From assembly GCF_003350925.1 (NCBI RefSeq), contig NZ_KZ857174.1, positions 435,484 to 499,483 on the forward strand: a stretch of DNA of 64,000 nt. Direction: 5' to 3'. The stretch is from Dyella tabacisoli. Lineage in GTDB: Bacteria; Pseudomonadota; Gammaproteobacteria; Xanthomonadales; Rhodanobacteraceae. The notes under the pieces were generated by a model. It had not been told where the DNA came from. It did not search any database and saw only the letters and a program-made list of their open reading frames with translations. Shown piece by piece: positions 18,103 through 26,102 of this stretch. Each line of letters opens with the position of its first letter. Position 1 is the stretch's first letter. The position numbers and the translations under genes are program-made.

Positions 18103-18130
18103 CTTTCGCGTAGCTATGCGTACGCGAAAG
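18103..18130 (-). terminator. Hairpin downstream of pilin 1
   Basis: A perfect 10-bp inverted repeat (CTTTCGCGTA / TACGCGAAAG) with an 8-nt loop lies 6 nt past the pilin stop codon. There is no T-tract on the minus strand, so it may act as a 3'-end stabiliser rather than an intrinsic terminator. Confidence 0.5.
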
Positions 18131-18136
18131 TTGACG

Positions 18137-18589
18137 TCAGTTTGTACCGGCGCAGCTGCTGGGCAAGTATTTTTGCGGCAGCGTTGAGCTGCAAAACCAG
18201 AAAATATTGCCGCTGGGGACATTGCCTGCTACGAGGGCGGTACCGCTAGCGCCGAGCGGGGTGAGAGTGATGGTGCCGCTGCCGGCGCGAGCAGTGGTAG
18301 TGACGGTAATTGCGCCTGTGGTGCTATTTATGGCGGTAGATGTGACGTTCACCGAATTATCCGCTGAGGTGGTCAATGTGGCGCCGGTAGCAAGATCGGG
18401 ACTTCCTTGAGATGCGTTCGCGACGATGCTGGCCTTGAGCCCGCTACCGAGTACCAATGCCTCAGATACCCGAGCTTTGACCACATAGTCTTGATACGCA
18501 GGTAGCGCGATGGCGGCCAAGATAGCAATGATCGCGACCACGATCATCAGCTCGATCAGCGTAAAACCTCGCGTGGTTAGGCGTGTCAT
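18137..18589 (-). CDS. pilA: Type IV pilin (PilA/FimA-like), copy 1
   Basis: A 150-aa type IVa major-pilin-like protein. The class III leader is MTRLTTRG, with prepilin peptidase cleavage expected after Gly8 before [20 protein letters not shown]; Glu5 of the mature protein is present. The C-terminal disulfide loop is formed by the cysteines in FWFCSS and PSSCAGTN. The middle is very rich in Thr/Ser (for example [18 protein letters not shown]), giving many possible O-glycosylation sites. An AGGGGGAT ribosome-binding site precedes the ATG. It is a tandem paralogue of the pilin at 18796-19254, separated by a terminator. Confidence 0.93.
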   Translation of the reverse strand: MTRLTTRGFTLIELMIVVAIIAILAAIALPAYQDYVVKARVSEALVLGSGLKASIVANASQGSPDLATGATLTTSADNSVNVTSTAINSTTGAITVTTTARAGSGTITLTPLGASGTALVAGNVPSGNIFWFCSSTLPQKYLPSSCAGTN

Positions 18590-18651
18590 ATCATCCCCCT
18601 GTGGATGGTGGTGACGTCTAAATATTGATGTTTGTTTCTTAAGAAAAATTC

Positions 18652-18657
18652 GTGCCA
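18652..18657 (-). promoter_or_regulatory. Weak sigma-54-like -24 element before pilin 1
   Basis: The minus strand reads TGGCACG here, a full -24 match, but the -12 position reads TTTC instead of TTGC, so the invariant GC is lost. It lies 63 nt upstream of the ATG. It may be a weak sigma-54 promoter or a decayed copy of the one upstream of pilin 2. Confidence 0.35.
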
Positions 18658-18700
18658 GTGGGTGAGGTCTGATTGTCTAACAGCAATGCATACAAGCCTT

Positions 18701-18732
18701 AAAGAAAACCCCCGACCTTGCGGGCGGGGGTT
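18701..18732 (-). terminator. Rho-independent terminator between the two pilins
   Basis: On the minus strand an 8-bp stem AACCCCCG/CGGGGGTT with a 10-nt loop is followed by TTCTTT. It sits 64 nt after the pilin 2 stop and would end that transcript before pilin 1, so the two pilins can be expressed at different levels. Confidence 0.75.
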
Positions 18733-18795
18733 GTTTGATTACCACTTTGAGGCCAGGCACGCTTCATCAATTCAGCCATGGCGTCAGGCGATAGA

Positions 18796-19254
18796 TCATT
18801 GACCCTTGCAGCTAGCAGGCAGGTACTTTTGCTTGATGTCGGCCGAGGCGCAAGTCCAGACAATAATGTTCTGCGGCGGAGTGCCAGCTACCAGTGCCGC
18901 ATTGTTTGCAGTTGGAGTAAAGACAACTGTGCCGTTGCCGGCCCTAGCTTGCGTGAGTACAGAAATCGCGCCGGTGGTGTCGCTAATCGACGTGGTCTGT
19001 ACATTAGGTGATTTATCAGCAGCGGTAGTCAGCGTGGCACCCTTGCTGAATGCACCCGCACCAGTGGCGCCGGTGGCAGCGTTCTCAGCCACAACAGCCT
19101 TCAGGCCGTCAGCCAGCACCATCGCTTCAGATACGCGCGACTTGACCACGTAATCCTGATACGCCGGCAATGCGATTGCAGCCAAGATCGCAATGATCGC
19201 AACGACGATCATCAATTCGATCAGGGTAAAGCCTTTCTGGATGCTCTTCTTCAT
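18796..19254 (-). CDS. pilA: Type IV pilin (PilA/FimA-like), copy 2
   Basis: A 152-aa pilin with leader MKKSIQKG and mature N-terminus [20 protein letters not shown]. Its first 50 residues are almost identical to copy 1, while the Ala/Thr-rich middle differs. The C-terminal disulfide loop is marked by VWTCASAD and LPASCKGQ, with a KYLP motif shared by both copies. GAGGAACC lies at a good distance before the ATG. A sigma-54 promoter candidate is 126 nt upstream, as expected for a main pilin gene. Both copies lack the C-terminal serine used by PilO-type glycosylation, so any glycan would be on internal Ser/Thr. Confidence 0.95.
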   Translation of the reverse strand: MKKSIQKGFTLIELMIVVAIIAILAAIALPAYQDYVVKSRVSEAMVLADGLKAVVAENAATGATGAGAFSKGATLTTAADKSPNVQTTSISDTTGAISVLTQARAGNGTVVFTPTANNAALVAGTPPQNIIVWTCASADIKQKYLPASCKGQ

Positions 19255-19599
19255 GGTGGTTCCTCTGTGTTTTGGTTAGCTAACCGTTTGTGCCCCCTGA
19301 GCCCCGGTCCCGTCCCCCTAGGTAGGATCGGTCCCCATACAGCAAGCCTGGAACGACCAGGAAGCTCCCGGCTTAAGCAGCATGTTGTGTGCCACCTATG
19401 CCGCTTTCAGGTACCCACTGTGCTGTGGGTTTTCAGATTGTGCATAGGGTCACGTAGTGCGACAAGCCGGTGAGGGCTGCGAGTTGTCCATAGTGTGGAT
19501 CGGTTCGCGGAGTGCCGCTGTGGCGTGCCGTTGGGGGTCAGTGAGTGACGTTAGACGTCACCGTAAAGGGCCGCGGAATGGCGCAAAGTCGACCAGGTC
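19255..19599. other. Intergenic leader between pilin 2 and the peptide transporter
   Basis: These 345 nt hold no credible gene. The left part contains the pilin 2 ribosome-binding site and the sigma-54 promoter candidate at 19380-19394. The rest (about 19400-19599) lies past the stop of the minus-strand transporter's neighbour and shows no further recognisable signal. Confidence 0.5.
19380..19394 (-). promoter_or_regulatory. pilA: Sigma-54 (-24/-12) promoter for pilin 2
   Basis: The minus strand reads TGGCAC-ACAAC-ATGC, giving GG and GC dinucleotides with exactly the 10-nt spacing sigma-54 requires and a single mismatch in the -12 box. It lies 126 nt upstream of the pilin ATG. PilR-activated sigma-54 transcription is known for pilA in Pseudomonas and Xanthomonas; an NtrC-family activator site further upstream was not identified. 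Confidence 0.6.
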
Positions 19600-21339
19600 T
19601 CACTTCACTCCATGCATCCAGCGCTTAATTAGCGGTGTAAGCAACATGGCGGCGAGGGCTGAGGCTAGGCCCAGCCAGATCATGTGTTGAAACAGCTCGC
19701 CGTATTTGGCGCTGGCGAGGGTCATATCGATTTTGCCGTCGGCAGGGATATCCAGGGCGGCGAGCTTGCCGAGGATGGCGGCGAGCTGTTCGGAGAACGA
19801 GGTGCCTAGCCACCAGGCGCCCATCATCAAGCCGCAGGCTTGGGGTACGGAGAGTTGGGTGACGGCGGCGAGGCCGATGGGGGACAGGGTGACTTCGCCG
19901 ATTTCGATCAGCAAGTAAGCGAGTACCAGCCACCACACACTGGCCAGCGCATCGGGGCCGACCATGTGGTTGCCGATCAGAAGTGGCACGAAGGCGAGGC
20001 CGGCGAAGGCGAGGCCGATCGCGCTCTTCATTGGCTTGGACGGATTCATTCCGTAGCGATCGAGGAAGGGCCATAGCCATGCCATCAACGGCGATAGCAG
20101 CACGATAAACATGGCGCCGAGATAAGTGAGAGAGCTTGCCGATTGCGGCAGCACGATGCAGTCGCGCACGATCAAGGCGATGCCGGCCACGGTGAGTGTA
20201 CCTAGCAAGAGCCGCGCGACGCGTTGGCTGCGCAAACGCAGCGCGAGTGCGACGATGATCGGGCAAAGAAGCAAGGGCAGGATCGACCATGGCACCGGAT
20301 GACCCTCGCGAATCACCAGCGACGGAAACAGATCTTTGGTCAGCATGCGGTCGTTGAACAGCAGCCATGAGCCGTAGGTCTGCTCGTACAGCGTGAAAAA
20401 CAGCAGGCAGATGCCGACGAAGAATACGCACGCCAGCATTTGCTGACGCTGCGTCGGTGTGCAGCGTGTGGTGACATACCAACCCAGCCAGCTCAGCCAT
20501 GCAGCCATGGTCAACACCTGTAACCACAGCACGGCGTGACCCAATTGCATCAAGGCCCAAAAGATCGGTAAGGCCATAGCAGCGCCGAGATAGATCGCCC
20601 ACTCCACGTTCAGTGGCCCGAACAAGCGGCGTCGCAGTGCAAGCGGATTCGGCGGCTCGGCGTGGCCTTGCAGGTATTTTTGGCCGGTGATGAACACCGC
20701 CAGGCCGGCCAGCATACCGATGCCCGCAGCACCAAAGCCGTAGCCCCAACCATAGGTATCGCCGAGATAGCCGCAGATCAGGCTGGAGAAGAGCGCGCCG
20801 ATATTGATGCCGGCGTAGAACAGCGTGAAGCCGGAATCGAGGCGCGGGTCGCCCTCGGGATACAGCTTGCCGACCACGGTGGAGATATTGGGTTTGAGAA
20901 AACCCACGCCGCTGATAATCAACGACAGCGAGAGATAGAAAATGCTTAGTGCGAACAGGTCGCGATGCACGATGCCGTCGGCGCCGACGGTCGCGGCATG
21001 TCCTTCTACGGCCATGCCTAGATGGCCAAGGCATAGCAGGATGCCGCCCAGCACCGCGGCTTTGCGCATGCCTAGGTAGCGATCGGCCAGCAAGCCGCCC
21101 AGTACGGGTGTGGCATAGACCAGGCCGCCGTAAGCGCCGAGTACAGACAGGCTTTCTGCATCGCTGAAGCCATGGTGCTTGATGAGGTAAAGCGCCAGCA
21201 GTGCCTTCATGCCGTAAAACGAAAAGCGCTCCCACATCTCGGTAAAGAAGCACACGTACAGGCCTTTTGGATGGCCGAATAATTCGTCGTGATGGGCGAC
21301 GGTTGGGGGATGCGTGGCGAGCGTGGCGGTGTCTGTCAT
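19600..21339 (-). CDS. POT/PTR family proton-coupled peptide transporter
   Basis: A 579-aa inner membrane protein with about 14 hydrophobic segments. The POT signature is clear: the proton-coupling ExxER motif in FTEMWERFSFYGM (near 33-45) and the PTR2 region GFLKPNISTVVGKLYPEGDP with SGFTLFYAGINIGA (roughly 135-170). It imports di- and tripeptides with protons. It is divergently placed to a secreted S9 peptidase gene (21592), so the two could together release and take up peptides. The intervening 252 nt contains two GC-rich palindromes. Confidence 0.93.
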   Translation of the reverse strand: MTDTATLATHPPTVAHHDELFGHPKGLYVCFFTEMWERFSFYGMKALLALYLIKHHGFSDAESLSVLGAYGGLVYATPVLGGLLADRYLGMRKAAVLGGILLCLGHLGMAVEGHAATVGADGIVHRDLFALSIFYLSLSLIISGVGFLKPNISTVVGKLYPEGDPRLDSGFTLFYAGINIGALFSSLICGYLGDTYGWGYGFGAAGIGMLAGLAVFITGQKYLQGHAEPPNPLALRRRLFGPLNVEWAIYLGAAMALPIFWALMQLGHAVLWLQVLTMAAWLSWLGWYVTTRCTPTQRQQMLACVFFVGICLLFFTLYEQTYGSWLLFNDRMLTKDLFPSLVIREGHPVPWSILPLLLCPIIVALALRLRSQRVARLLLGTLTVAGIALIVRDCIVLPQSASSLTYLGAMFIVLLSPLMAWLWPFLDRYGMNPSKPMKSAIGLAFAGLAFVPLLIGNHMVGPDALASVWWLVLAYLLIEIGEVTLSPIGLAAVTQLSVPQACGLMMGAWWLGTSFSEQLAAILGKLAALDIPADGKIDMTLASAKYGELFQHMIWLGLASALAAMLLTPLIKRWMHGVK

Positions 21340-21404
21340 CGTGGTTTAGCTGGGCACAAAAGTGTCGAGTATAGGGGGCTATGGCAAGGTTGCACCCCCT
21401 CCCA

Positions 21405-21470
21405 GCCTCCCCAGGGGGAGGCGCACAAAGCTCGCCTCAGTTGGCTCCCTCCCGTGCGAGCAGGGGAGGG
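21405..21470. repeat. Pair of GC-rich palindromes in the transporter-peptidase gap
   Basis: The first palindrome is GCCTCCCC-AG-GGGGAGGC (21405-21422). The second pairs CCCTCCC with GGGGAGGG around GTGCGAGCA (21447-21470). They belong to the dispersed family also seen at 23714, 26040, 27133, 41146 and 46990. Here they lie between divergent genes, where a terminator role is not expected. Confidence 0.7.
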
Positions 21471-21591
21471 TTGGGGTAAGCACTTGCGACAGGCTTTACA
21501 AGCGCTCAGCTAGCTTCTGGGCCCCGCGCTTGCGTCCGCCGGCGGCTGCACTTACCGTCACAACCTTCGCCGCAGCAAGGAAGTCCTGTCC

Positions 21592-23673
21592 ATGAAACCT
21601 CTGTTTTTCGCGCTGGCGCTTGCGTTGGCGACCACTACTGCCGTATCGGCCGAGGTCGAAAATCACACGCCGCACCCGTTCAATATTCGCGATCTGGTGA
21701 TGATGGATCGCGTGGGTGACCCGCAACTATCGCCGGATGGTCGCCAGGCGCTGTACACCGTGCGGGCTACCGATTACGCCGCTAACAAGGGTGTGACCTC
21801 GATTTATTTGTTGGATATCGACAAAGGCACGCAACCCGTCAAGTTGGTCGACAAGGGAGGCTCGCCACGTTGGGCGCCGGATGGCAGCGCGATTTATTAC
21901 GTGGCGGCGAAGGATGGCGTGGCGCAACTGTGGCGGCGCGAGCTAGGTAAGTCATCGTCATCGGTGCAGGTCACGCATGCGCCACTCGATGTCGACGCCT
22001 ACGAGCTTTCGCCGGACGGTACGAAAGCGTTGCTGAGCTTTGCGGTGTTCACCGATTGCGCTGATCTGGCGTGTACCAAAGAGCGCCTGGACGGACACGA
22101 GGCAAACAAGGCTACCGGCACGGTGTACGACAAACTGTTTGTGCGGCACTGGGACACTTGGGCCGATGGCAGGCGTGCACAGCTTTTTATCACGGACTTG
22201 AATGGCGATGAGGGTGCTCATCCGTTGCTGCTTAGTCGTGGCATCGATGGTGATGTGCCGAGCAAGCCTTTCGGTGGCGATGATGAATTCAGCTTTTCGC
22301 CGGATGGTAAAACGGTTTATTTCGGCGCGCGCATTGCCGGTAAAAGCGAGCCGTGGTCGACCAATTTCGATGTCTATAGCGTGCCGGCCGATGGCTCCGC
22401 GGCGCCACAGAATCTGACGGCTGAGAATCTGGCATGGGATGCATTTCCGGTGTCCTCCCCGGATGGCAAGACGCTTTACTACCTGGCGATGAAGGAGCCG
22501 GGCTCGGAGGCGGACCGTTTTGCGATCAAGGCGTTGGATCTTGCCAGCGGGCAGAAGCGCGAGGTGGCGGCAAACTGGGATCGCTCGCCCAGTGGCCTGA
22601 AAATCTCCGATGACGGCAAAACGCTTTACGCAACGGCTGACGATAACGGCCAGCATGCGTTGTTCGCCATCGATGCCGCCAGCGGCAAGGTCAGTATGGT
22701 GGTTGGCAACGGTTCGATCAGTGCCTTCACATTGGGCAAGTCACGGCTGTTGTTGGAGCGAGACGATCTGAAACGTCCGGCCGATCTTTATGTCGCCGAT
22801 CTGCGTGGCAAGGGACTCAAACAGGTCACGCATTACAACGCCTCGCGTCTTAAAAATGCGCAAACCGGCGATGCCGAGCTCTTTACCTTCAAGGGGTGGA
22901 ACAATGAGACGGTGCAGGGCTATGTGGTCAAGCCGGTCGGTTACAAGTCCGGCAAGAAATACCCGGTGGCCTTCATCATTCATGGTGGCCCGCAGGGTGC
23001 GATGAATAACGGCTGGAGCTATCGCTGGAATCCGCAGACGTATGCCGGCCAGGGTTTCGCTGTGGTCACTATCAACTTCCACGGCTCGACCGGCTATGGC
23101 CAGGCGTTCACCGATTCGATTTCCGGTGACTGGGGCGGCAAGCCGCTGGACGATCTCAAGCTGGGCTGGAAGGCCGCGCTAGGCAAGTACAGCTACCTTG
23201 ATGGAGATCGTGCCTGCGCGCTGGGCGCCAGCTACGGCGGTTACATGGTGTATTGGATTGCCGGCGTGTGGAACGAGCCGTGGAAGTGCCTGGTCGATCA
23301 TGACGGTGTGTTCGATGCGCGTGCGATGTACTACAGCACCGAAGAACTCTGGTTTGAAGAGAAAGAGAACGGCGGCACCGAGTACGACTCTCCGCAGAAT
23401 TACGAGAAATTCAATCCAGTAAATCACGTCAAAGATTGGCGCGTGCCGATGCTGGTGGTGCATGGCGGTAAAGACTTCCGTATTCCCGATACGCAGGGGT
23501 TGGGTGCGTTCACCGCCTTGCAGCGGCGCGGTATTCCGAGCCAGTTCCTGCATTTCCCCGATGAGAATCACTGGGTGCTTAAGCCGCAGAACAGCGTGCA
23601 GTGGCATGAGACGGTGAATGCGTGGTTGAAGCAGTGGACGGCTAAGGACGCAGGGAAGAAGTCTGCGAAGTAA
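21592..23673 (+). CDS. Secreted S9 family peptidase (prolyl oligopeptidase / dipeptidyl peptidase type)
   Basis: A 693-aa exported serine peptidase. A signal peptide is visible (about 21 residues, ending ATTTAVSAEVE). The middle is a seven-bladed beta-propeller with repeated 'SPDG' strands (LSPDGRQAL, LSPDGTKAL, FSPDGKTVY, SSPDGKTLY). The C-terminal alpha/beta hydrolase has the nucleophile Ser in LGASYGGYMVYW, the Asp in HGGKDFRIPD and the His in DENHWVL. Length and layout resemble bacterial dipeptidyl peptidase 5 or related S9C enzymes. It probably degrades peptides in the periplasm and is divergent from a peptide importer. AAGGAAG precedes the ATG. Confidence 0.9.
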   Translation: MKPLFFALALALATTTAVSAEVENHTPHPFNIRDLVMMDRVGDPQLSPDGRQALYTVRATDYAANKGVTSIYLLDIDKGTQPVKLVDKGGSPRWAPDGSAIYYVAAKDGVAQLWRRELGKSSSSVQVTHAPLDVDAYELSPDGTKALLSFAVFTDCADLACTKERLDGHEANKATGTVYDKLFVRHWDTWADGRRAQLFITDLNGDEGAHPLLLSRGIDGDVPSKPFGGDDEFSFSPDGKTVYFGARIAGKSEPWSTNFDVYSVPADGSAAPQNLTAENLAWDAFPVSSPDGKTLYYLAMKEPGSEADRFAIKALDLASGQKREVAANWDRSPSGLKISDDGKTLYATADDNGQHALFAIDAASGKVSMVVGNGSISAFTLGKSRLLLERDDLKRPADLYVADLRGKGLKQVTHYNASRLKNAQTGDAELFTFKGWNNETVQGYVVKPVGYKSGKKYPVAFIIHGGPQGAMNNGWSYRWNPQTYAGQGFAVVTINFHGSTGYGQAFTDSISGDWGGKPLDDLKLGWKAALGKYSYLDGDRACALGASYGGYMVYWIAGVWNEPWKCLVDHDGVFDARAMYYSTEELWFEEKENGGTEYDSPQNYEKFNPVNHVKDWRVPMLVVHGGKDFRIPDTQGLGAFTALQRRGIPSQFLHFPDENHWVLKPQNSVQWHETVNAWLKQWTAKDAGKKSAK

Positions 23674-23713
23674 TGAGTTAGGGCTTGGGGCAAGATCCTT
23701 GATCCCACCCCAG

Positions 23714-23737
23714 CCCTCCCCTGCAAGCAGGGGAGGG
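23714..23737. repeat. Perfect GC-rich palindrome between convergent genes
   Basis: Two 11-bp arms (CCCTCCCCTGC / GCAGGGGAGGG) flank an AA loop. It lies between the stops of the S9 peptidase and corA, where it could end transcripts from both sides. Same family as the other GC-rich palindromes. Confidence 0.75.
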
Positions 23738-23739
23738 GG

Positions 23740-24759
23740 TTAAAACCACTTGGCCCGTTTCAGCCCGAGAAAAATGCCGCCGACCAGGCAGGCCACGATG
23801 CCAATGATGACGGGGTAGGCCCAGGGTTGGGCCAGTTCGGGCATGTGGACAAAGTTCATGCCGTACCAACTGGTGACCAGGGTGGGGGCGGCGAGCATGG
23901 CGGCCCAGCCGGCCAGCTTTTTCATTACTTCGTTCTGGCCGAAAGTCACCAGCGACAGGTTGACGCTGATCGCGGCGGCAAGCATTTCGCGCATGGCACT
24001 GATGGATTCGTTGACGCGGAACACATGGTCGTAAACGTCGCGGAAGTAGGCGCGTAGTTCGTCCTGGATCAAATGCGGATGCATGCGCACGAGTTGGCTG
24101 ATGATGTCTTGCAATGGCGCTACCGCGAGGCGCAGGGTCATCAGGTCGCGCTGCATGTCGTACAGCCTGCGTACGGTGCTGCGCTTGAAGGTGTCGGCGA
24201 AGATGTCTTGTTCGAGCTCCTGCAGCTCTTCGCGGAAATCGCGCACGATGGGCAGGAGATTGTCGACGACGAAATCGAGTACGCCGTAAAGACCGTAGCT
24301 GGGGCCGAGTGCGAGCAGTTCGGGTGAGTTTTCGCAGTAACGCCGCGCGGGTGCGTACGATAGCGAAGCACCGTGCCGCACGGTGACCAGATAGCGCGGG
24401 CCGAGAAAAATATGGGTTTCGCCGAACGCGAGGTGACCGCTGACTAACTGTGCCGTCTGCACCACGATAAACAACGAATCGCCGTAGGCTTCGATCTTGG
24501 TGCGTTGGTGCGCGGACTGGGCATCTTCGATGGCGAGGTCATGCAGGTCGAACTCTTCCTGCAATTTCAGCAGTAGTGATTCGTCGGGCTCATGCAGACC
24601 TACCCAGACGAAGGTATCCGGTTCACGTAGGACATCGCTGATCGCATCCAGGCTGATGTCGCCGATGCGATGACCGTTGAGCCCGTAGGCCACGCAGTTG
24701 ACCACCATGGAGGTGTCTGGTTTGGTTTCGGCCGGTTGTAGAGATTTGGCGTGCAGCAT
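23740..24759 (-). CDS. corA: CorA-family magnesium/divalent cation transporter
   Basis: A 339-aa CorA-type channel. The C-terminal membrane part has the selectivity motif GMN in TSWYGMNFVHMPEL followed by two hydrophobic segments (WAYPVIIGIVACLVGGIFLG ends the last) and a basic KRAKWF tail. The long helical cytoplasmic domain includes FVVDNLLPIVRDFREELQEL. I start at ATG 24759 (MLHAKSLQ); the open frame continues upstream to 25164 but only as a shadow of the neighbouring gene. It forms a pentameric Mg2+ channel in the inner membrane. It lies 38 nt downstream of the DUF4105 gene and near corC. Confidence 0.92.
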   Translation of the reverse strand: MLHAKSLQPAETKPDTSMVVNCVAYGLNGHRIGDISLDAISDVLREPDTFVWVGLHEPDESLLLKLQEEFDLHDLAIEDAQSAHQRTKIEAYGDSLFIVVQTAQLVSGHLAFGETHIFLGPRYLVTVRHGASLSYAPARRYCENSPELLALGPSYGLYGVLDFVVDNLLPIVRDFREELQELEQDIFADTFKRSTVRRLYDMQRDLMTLRLAVAPLQDIISQLVRMHPHLIQDELRAYFRDVYDHVFRVNESISAMREMLAAAISVNLSLVTFGQNEVMKKLAGWAAMLAAPTLVTSWYGMNFVHMPELAQPWAYPVIIGIVACLVGGIFLGLKRAKWF

Positions 24760-24797
24760 GTGTGCATGATGCCGCCGGGTGGAAAGTAGGGCAATGA

Positions 24798-26012
24798 TTA
24801 ACGCGGTTTTTGCCGCAGGGTCCATGCCAGAGCTAGCCAGCAAGGCAGGGCGAACAACAACCAGGGTTGATTTTGTTGCACTGTGCCAGGGAGCGCGTGC
24901 AGCAACACGGCAATGATTGCCGCTACCAGTTGCAGCATTATCAATCGTTGCGCGAAGTACGACGGCGCCACGCCACGGCGTGCACGCCACAGCGTCGGCA
25001 ATAGGCCAAGAGCAAGCGGGTTGAACAGCAGCAGGTTGGCGTTGGCCCAGGCGGAGTGGTGTGCGGTGAGCGTCCACAGGATCAGCAGCACGGTACCGAT
25101 CAGGCCTGCCAGCAACAGATACAGCGTGGCGAGCAAGGTATAGCCGATGGGCCAATAACGCCATGCCGCGATAAAGATCGCAGCGAGCAGCAGGCCGGCG
25201 AGTGCCAGCGATATGCGGAAATCAGGCGCGCTTTCCGGCGGTGTATTCAAGCGATTTGCCGAGAGGATTTGCTCGTCTTGTACTAGCGGCTGCAGTCCGC
25301 CCTGGCCGTCGGCGACGCGAACATGACGCGCCTCGGTTTGCAGCACCATGGGCAGAAAGCTCTCCTGCCATGCATTCAGCGGTTGATCGGCGTAGGGGCC
25401 CAGCCCCAGGTCGAGAATCAACATGAGCCATGGCTGTGCACTCATTAATCGCGCGGTTTGTTGGCGGTAAGTCATGCCGCCGGTGCGTGCTTCCAATTGT
25501 TGTTTCAGCACGCCGCCGAGTGCTTGATTCAAAGCGTCACGTACACGGGTGCTGCAATTGCTGACGTAGTAGTCGTAGTCGTAGCGGACATTTTCCGGGC
25601 GTAGATTCCATAGCAAGTAGTCGCGTAATGCGGCGGCTTGCTCCGGTGCCATAGTGAGCCGCTGGCGAGTTACTGAGCGGCCTGACTCCATATAGCCGCG
25701 CTCGTCGATGGAGGTTGGGGCGGCATCCATCAGATAGTGCATATGGCCGCGAGCGAAGTTGAGCAAAAAGCCGCTTTCGTCGAAATCGAACACGCCGTAG
25801 TTGAAATTGACGGCTTCGCCGCTGGCGGTGTCGCGCAGTTCGATCGCGTCGTGGCCGAAGCGTTCCCAGTAGGTTTCGCCGGGACCGTAGCTGACCAACG
25901 CGACTTCGAGATTTGCACCGGGGGCGTTGGCTATGTCGGCATGGGCGGGCGACGCACACATCAACAAGAAGACGAGCAGGAGAGCACCGAGATAACTGGT
26001 TAGGCCGGTCAT
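24798..26012 (-). CDS. DUF4105/Lnb-like membrane protein
   Basis: A 404-aa protein with a signal sequence (ending CASPAHAD), a periplasmic domain of about 240 residues and five or so C-terminal membrane segments. The periplasmic part matches DUF4105: a Gly-His in GETYWERFGHDAIEL and a Cys in YYVSNCSTRVRDAL, which look like a His/Cys catalytic pair of a permuted papain-like fold. This family includes Lnb, described as a lipoprotein N-acyltransferase in Bacteroides. The gene sits just downstream of corC, where E. coli has lnt. Function here is not proven. ATG 26012 is preferred to a TTG two codons upstream. Confidence 0.75.
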   Translation of the reverse strand: MTGLTSYLGALLLVFLLMCASPAHADIANAPGANLEVALVSYGPGETYWERFGHDAIELRDTASGEAVNFNYGVFDFDESGFLLNFARGHMHYLMDAAPTSIDERGYMESGRSVTRQRLTMAPEQAAALRDYLLWNLRPENVRYDYDYYVSNCSTRVRDALNQALGGVLKQQLEARTGGMTYRQQTARLMSAQPWLMLILDLGLGPYADQPLNAWQESFLPMVLQTEARHVRVADGQGGLQPLVQDEQILSANRLNTPPESAPDFRISLALAGLLLAAIFIAAWRYWPIGYTLLATLYLLLAGLIGTVLLILWTLTAHHSAWANANLLLFNPLALGLLPTLWRARRGVAPSYFAQRLIMLQLVAAIIAVLLHALPGTVQQNQPWLLFALPCWLALAWTLRQKPR

Positions 26013-26039
26013 ATTCAATCAACGTATCTCGGTCGGAAG

Positions 26040-26072
26040 GAACACCCTCCCTTGTTTGAAGGGAGGGTGTTC
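26040..26072. repeat. GC-rich palindrome between corC and the DUF4105 gene
   Basis: Perfect 14-bp arms, GAACACCCTCCCTT and its complement, flank a 5-nt loop. It lies between two minus-strand genes 90 nt apart, so it may attenuate transcription from corC into the DUF4105 gene. Neither flank carries a clear T-tract. Confidence 0.75.
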
Positions 26073-26102
26073 GTTTGCAACATGATGCCGCCTGGGCGGG
26101 GC

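Noticed and set aside
19625..21253. A 542-codon minus-strand frame inside the peptide transporter gene
   Set aside because: It is the shifted frame of the transporter, very rich in Arg/Pro/His as expected of a GC-rich shadow, and has no recognisable domain.
23740..25164. Longer version of corA extending to 25164
   Set aside because: The extra 135 residues lie inside the DUF4105 gene in another frame and are Ala/Arg-rich; CorA begins normally at 24759.
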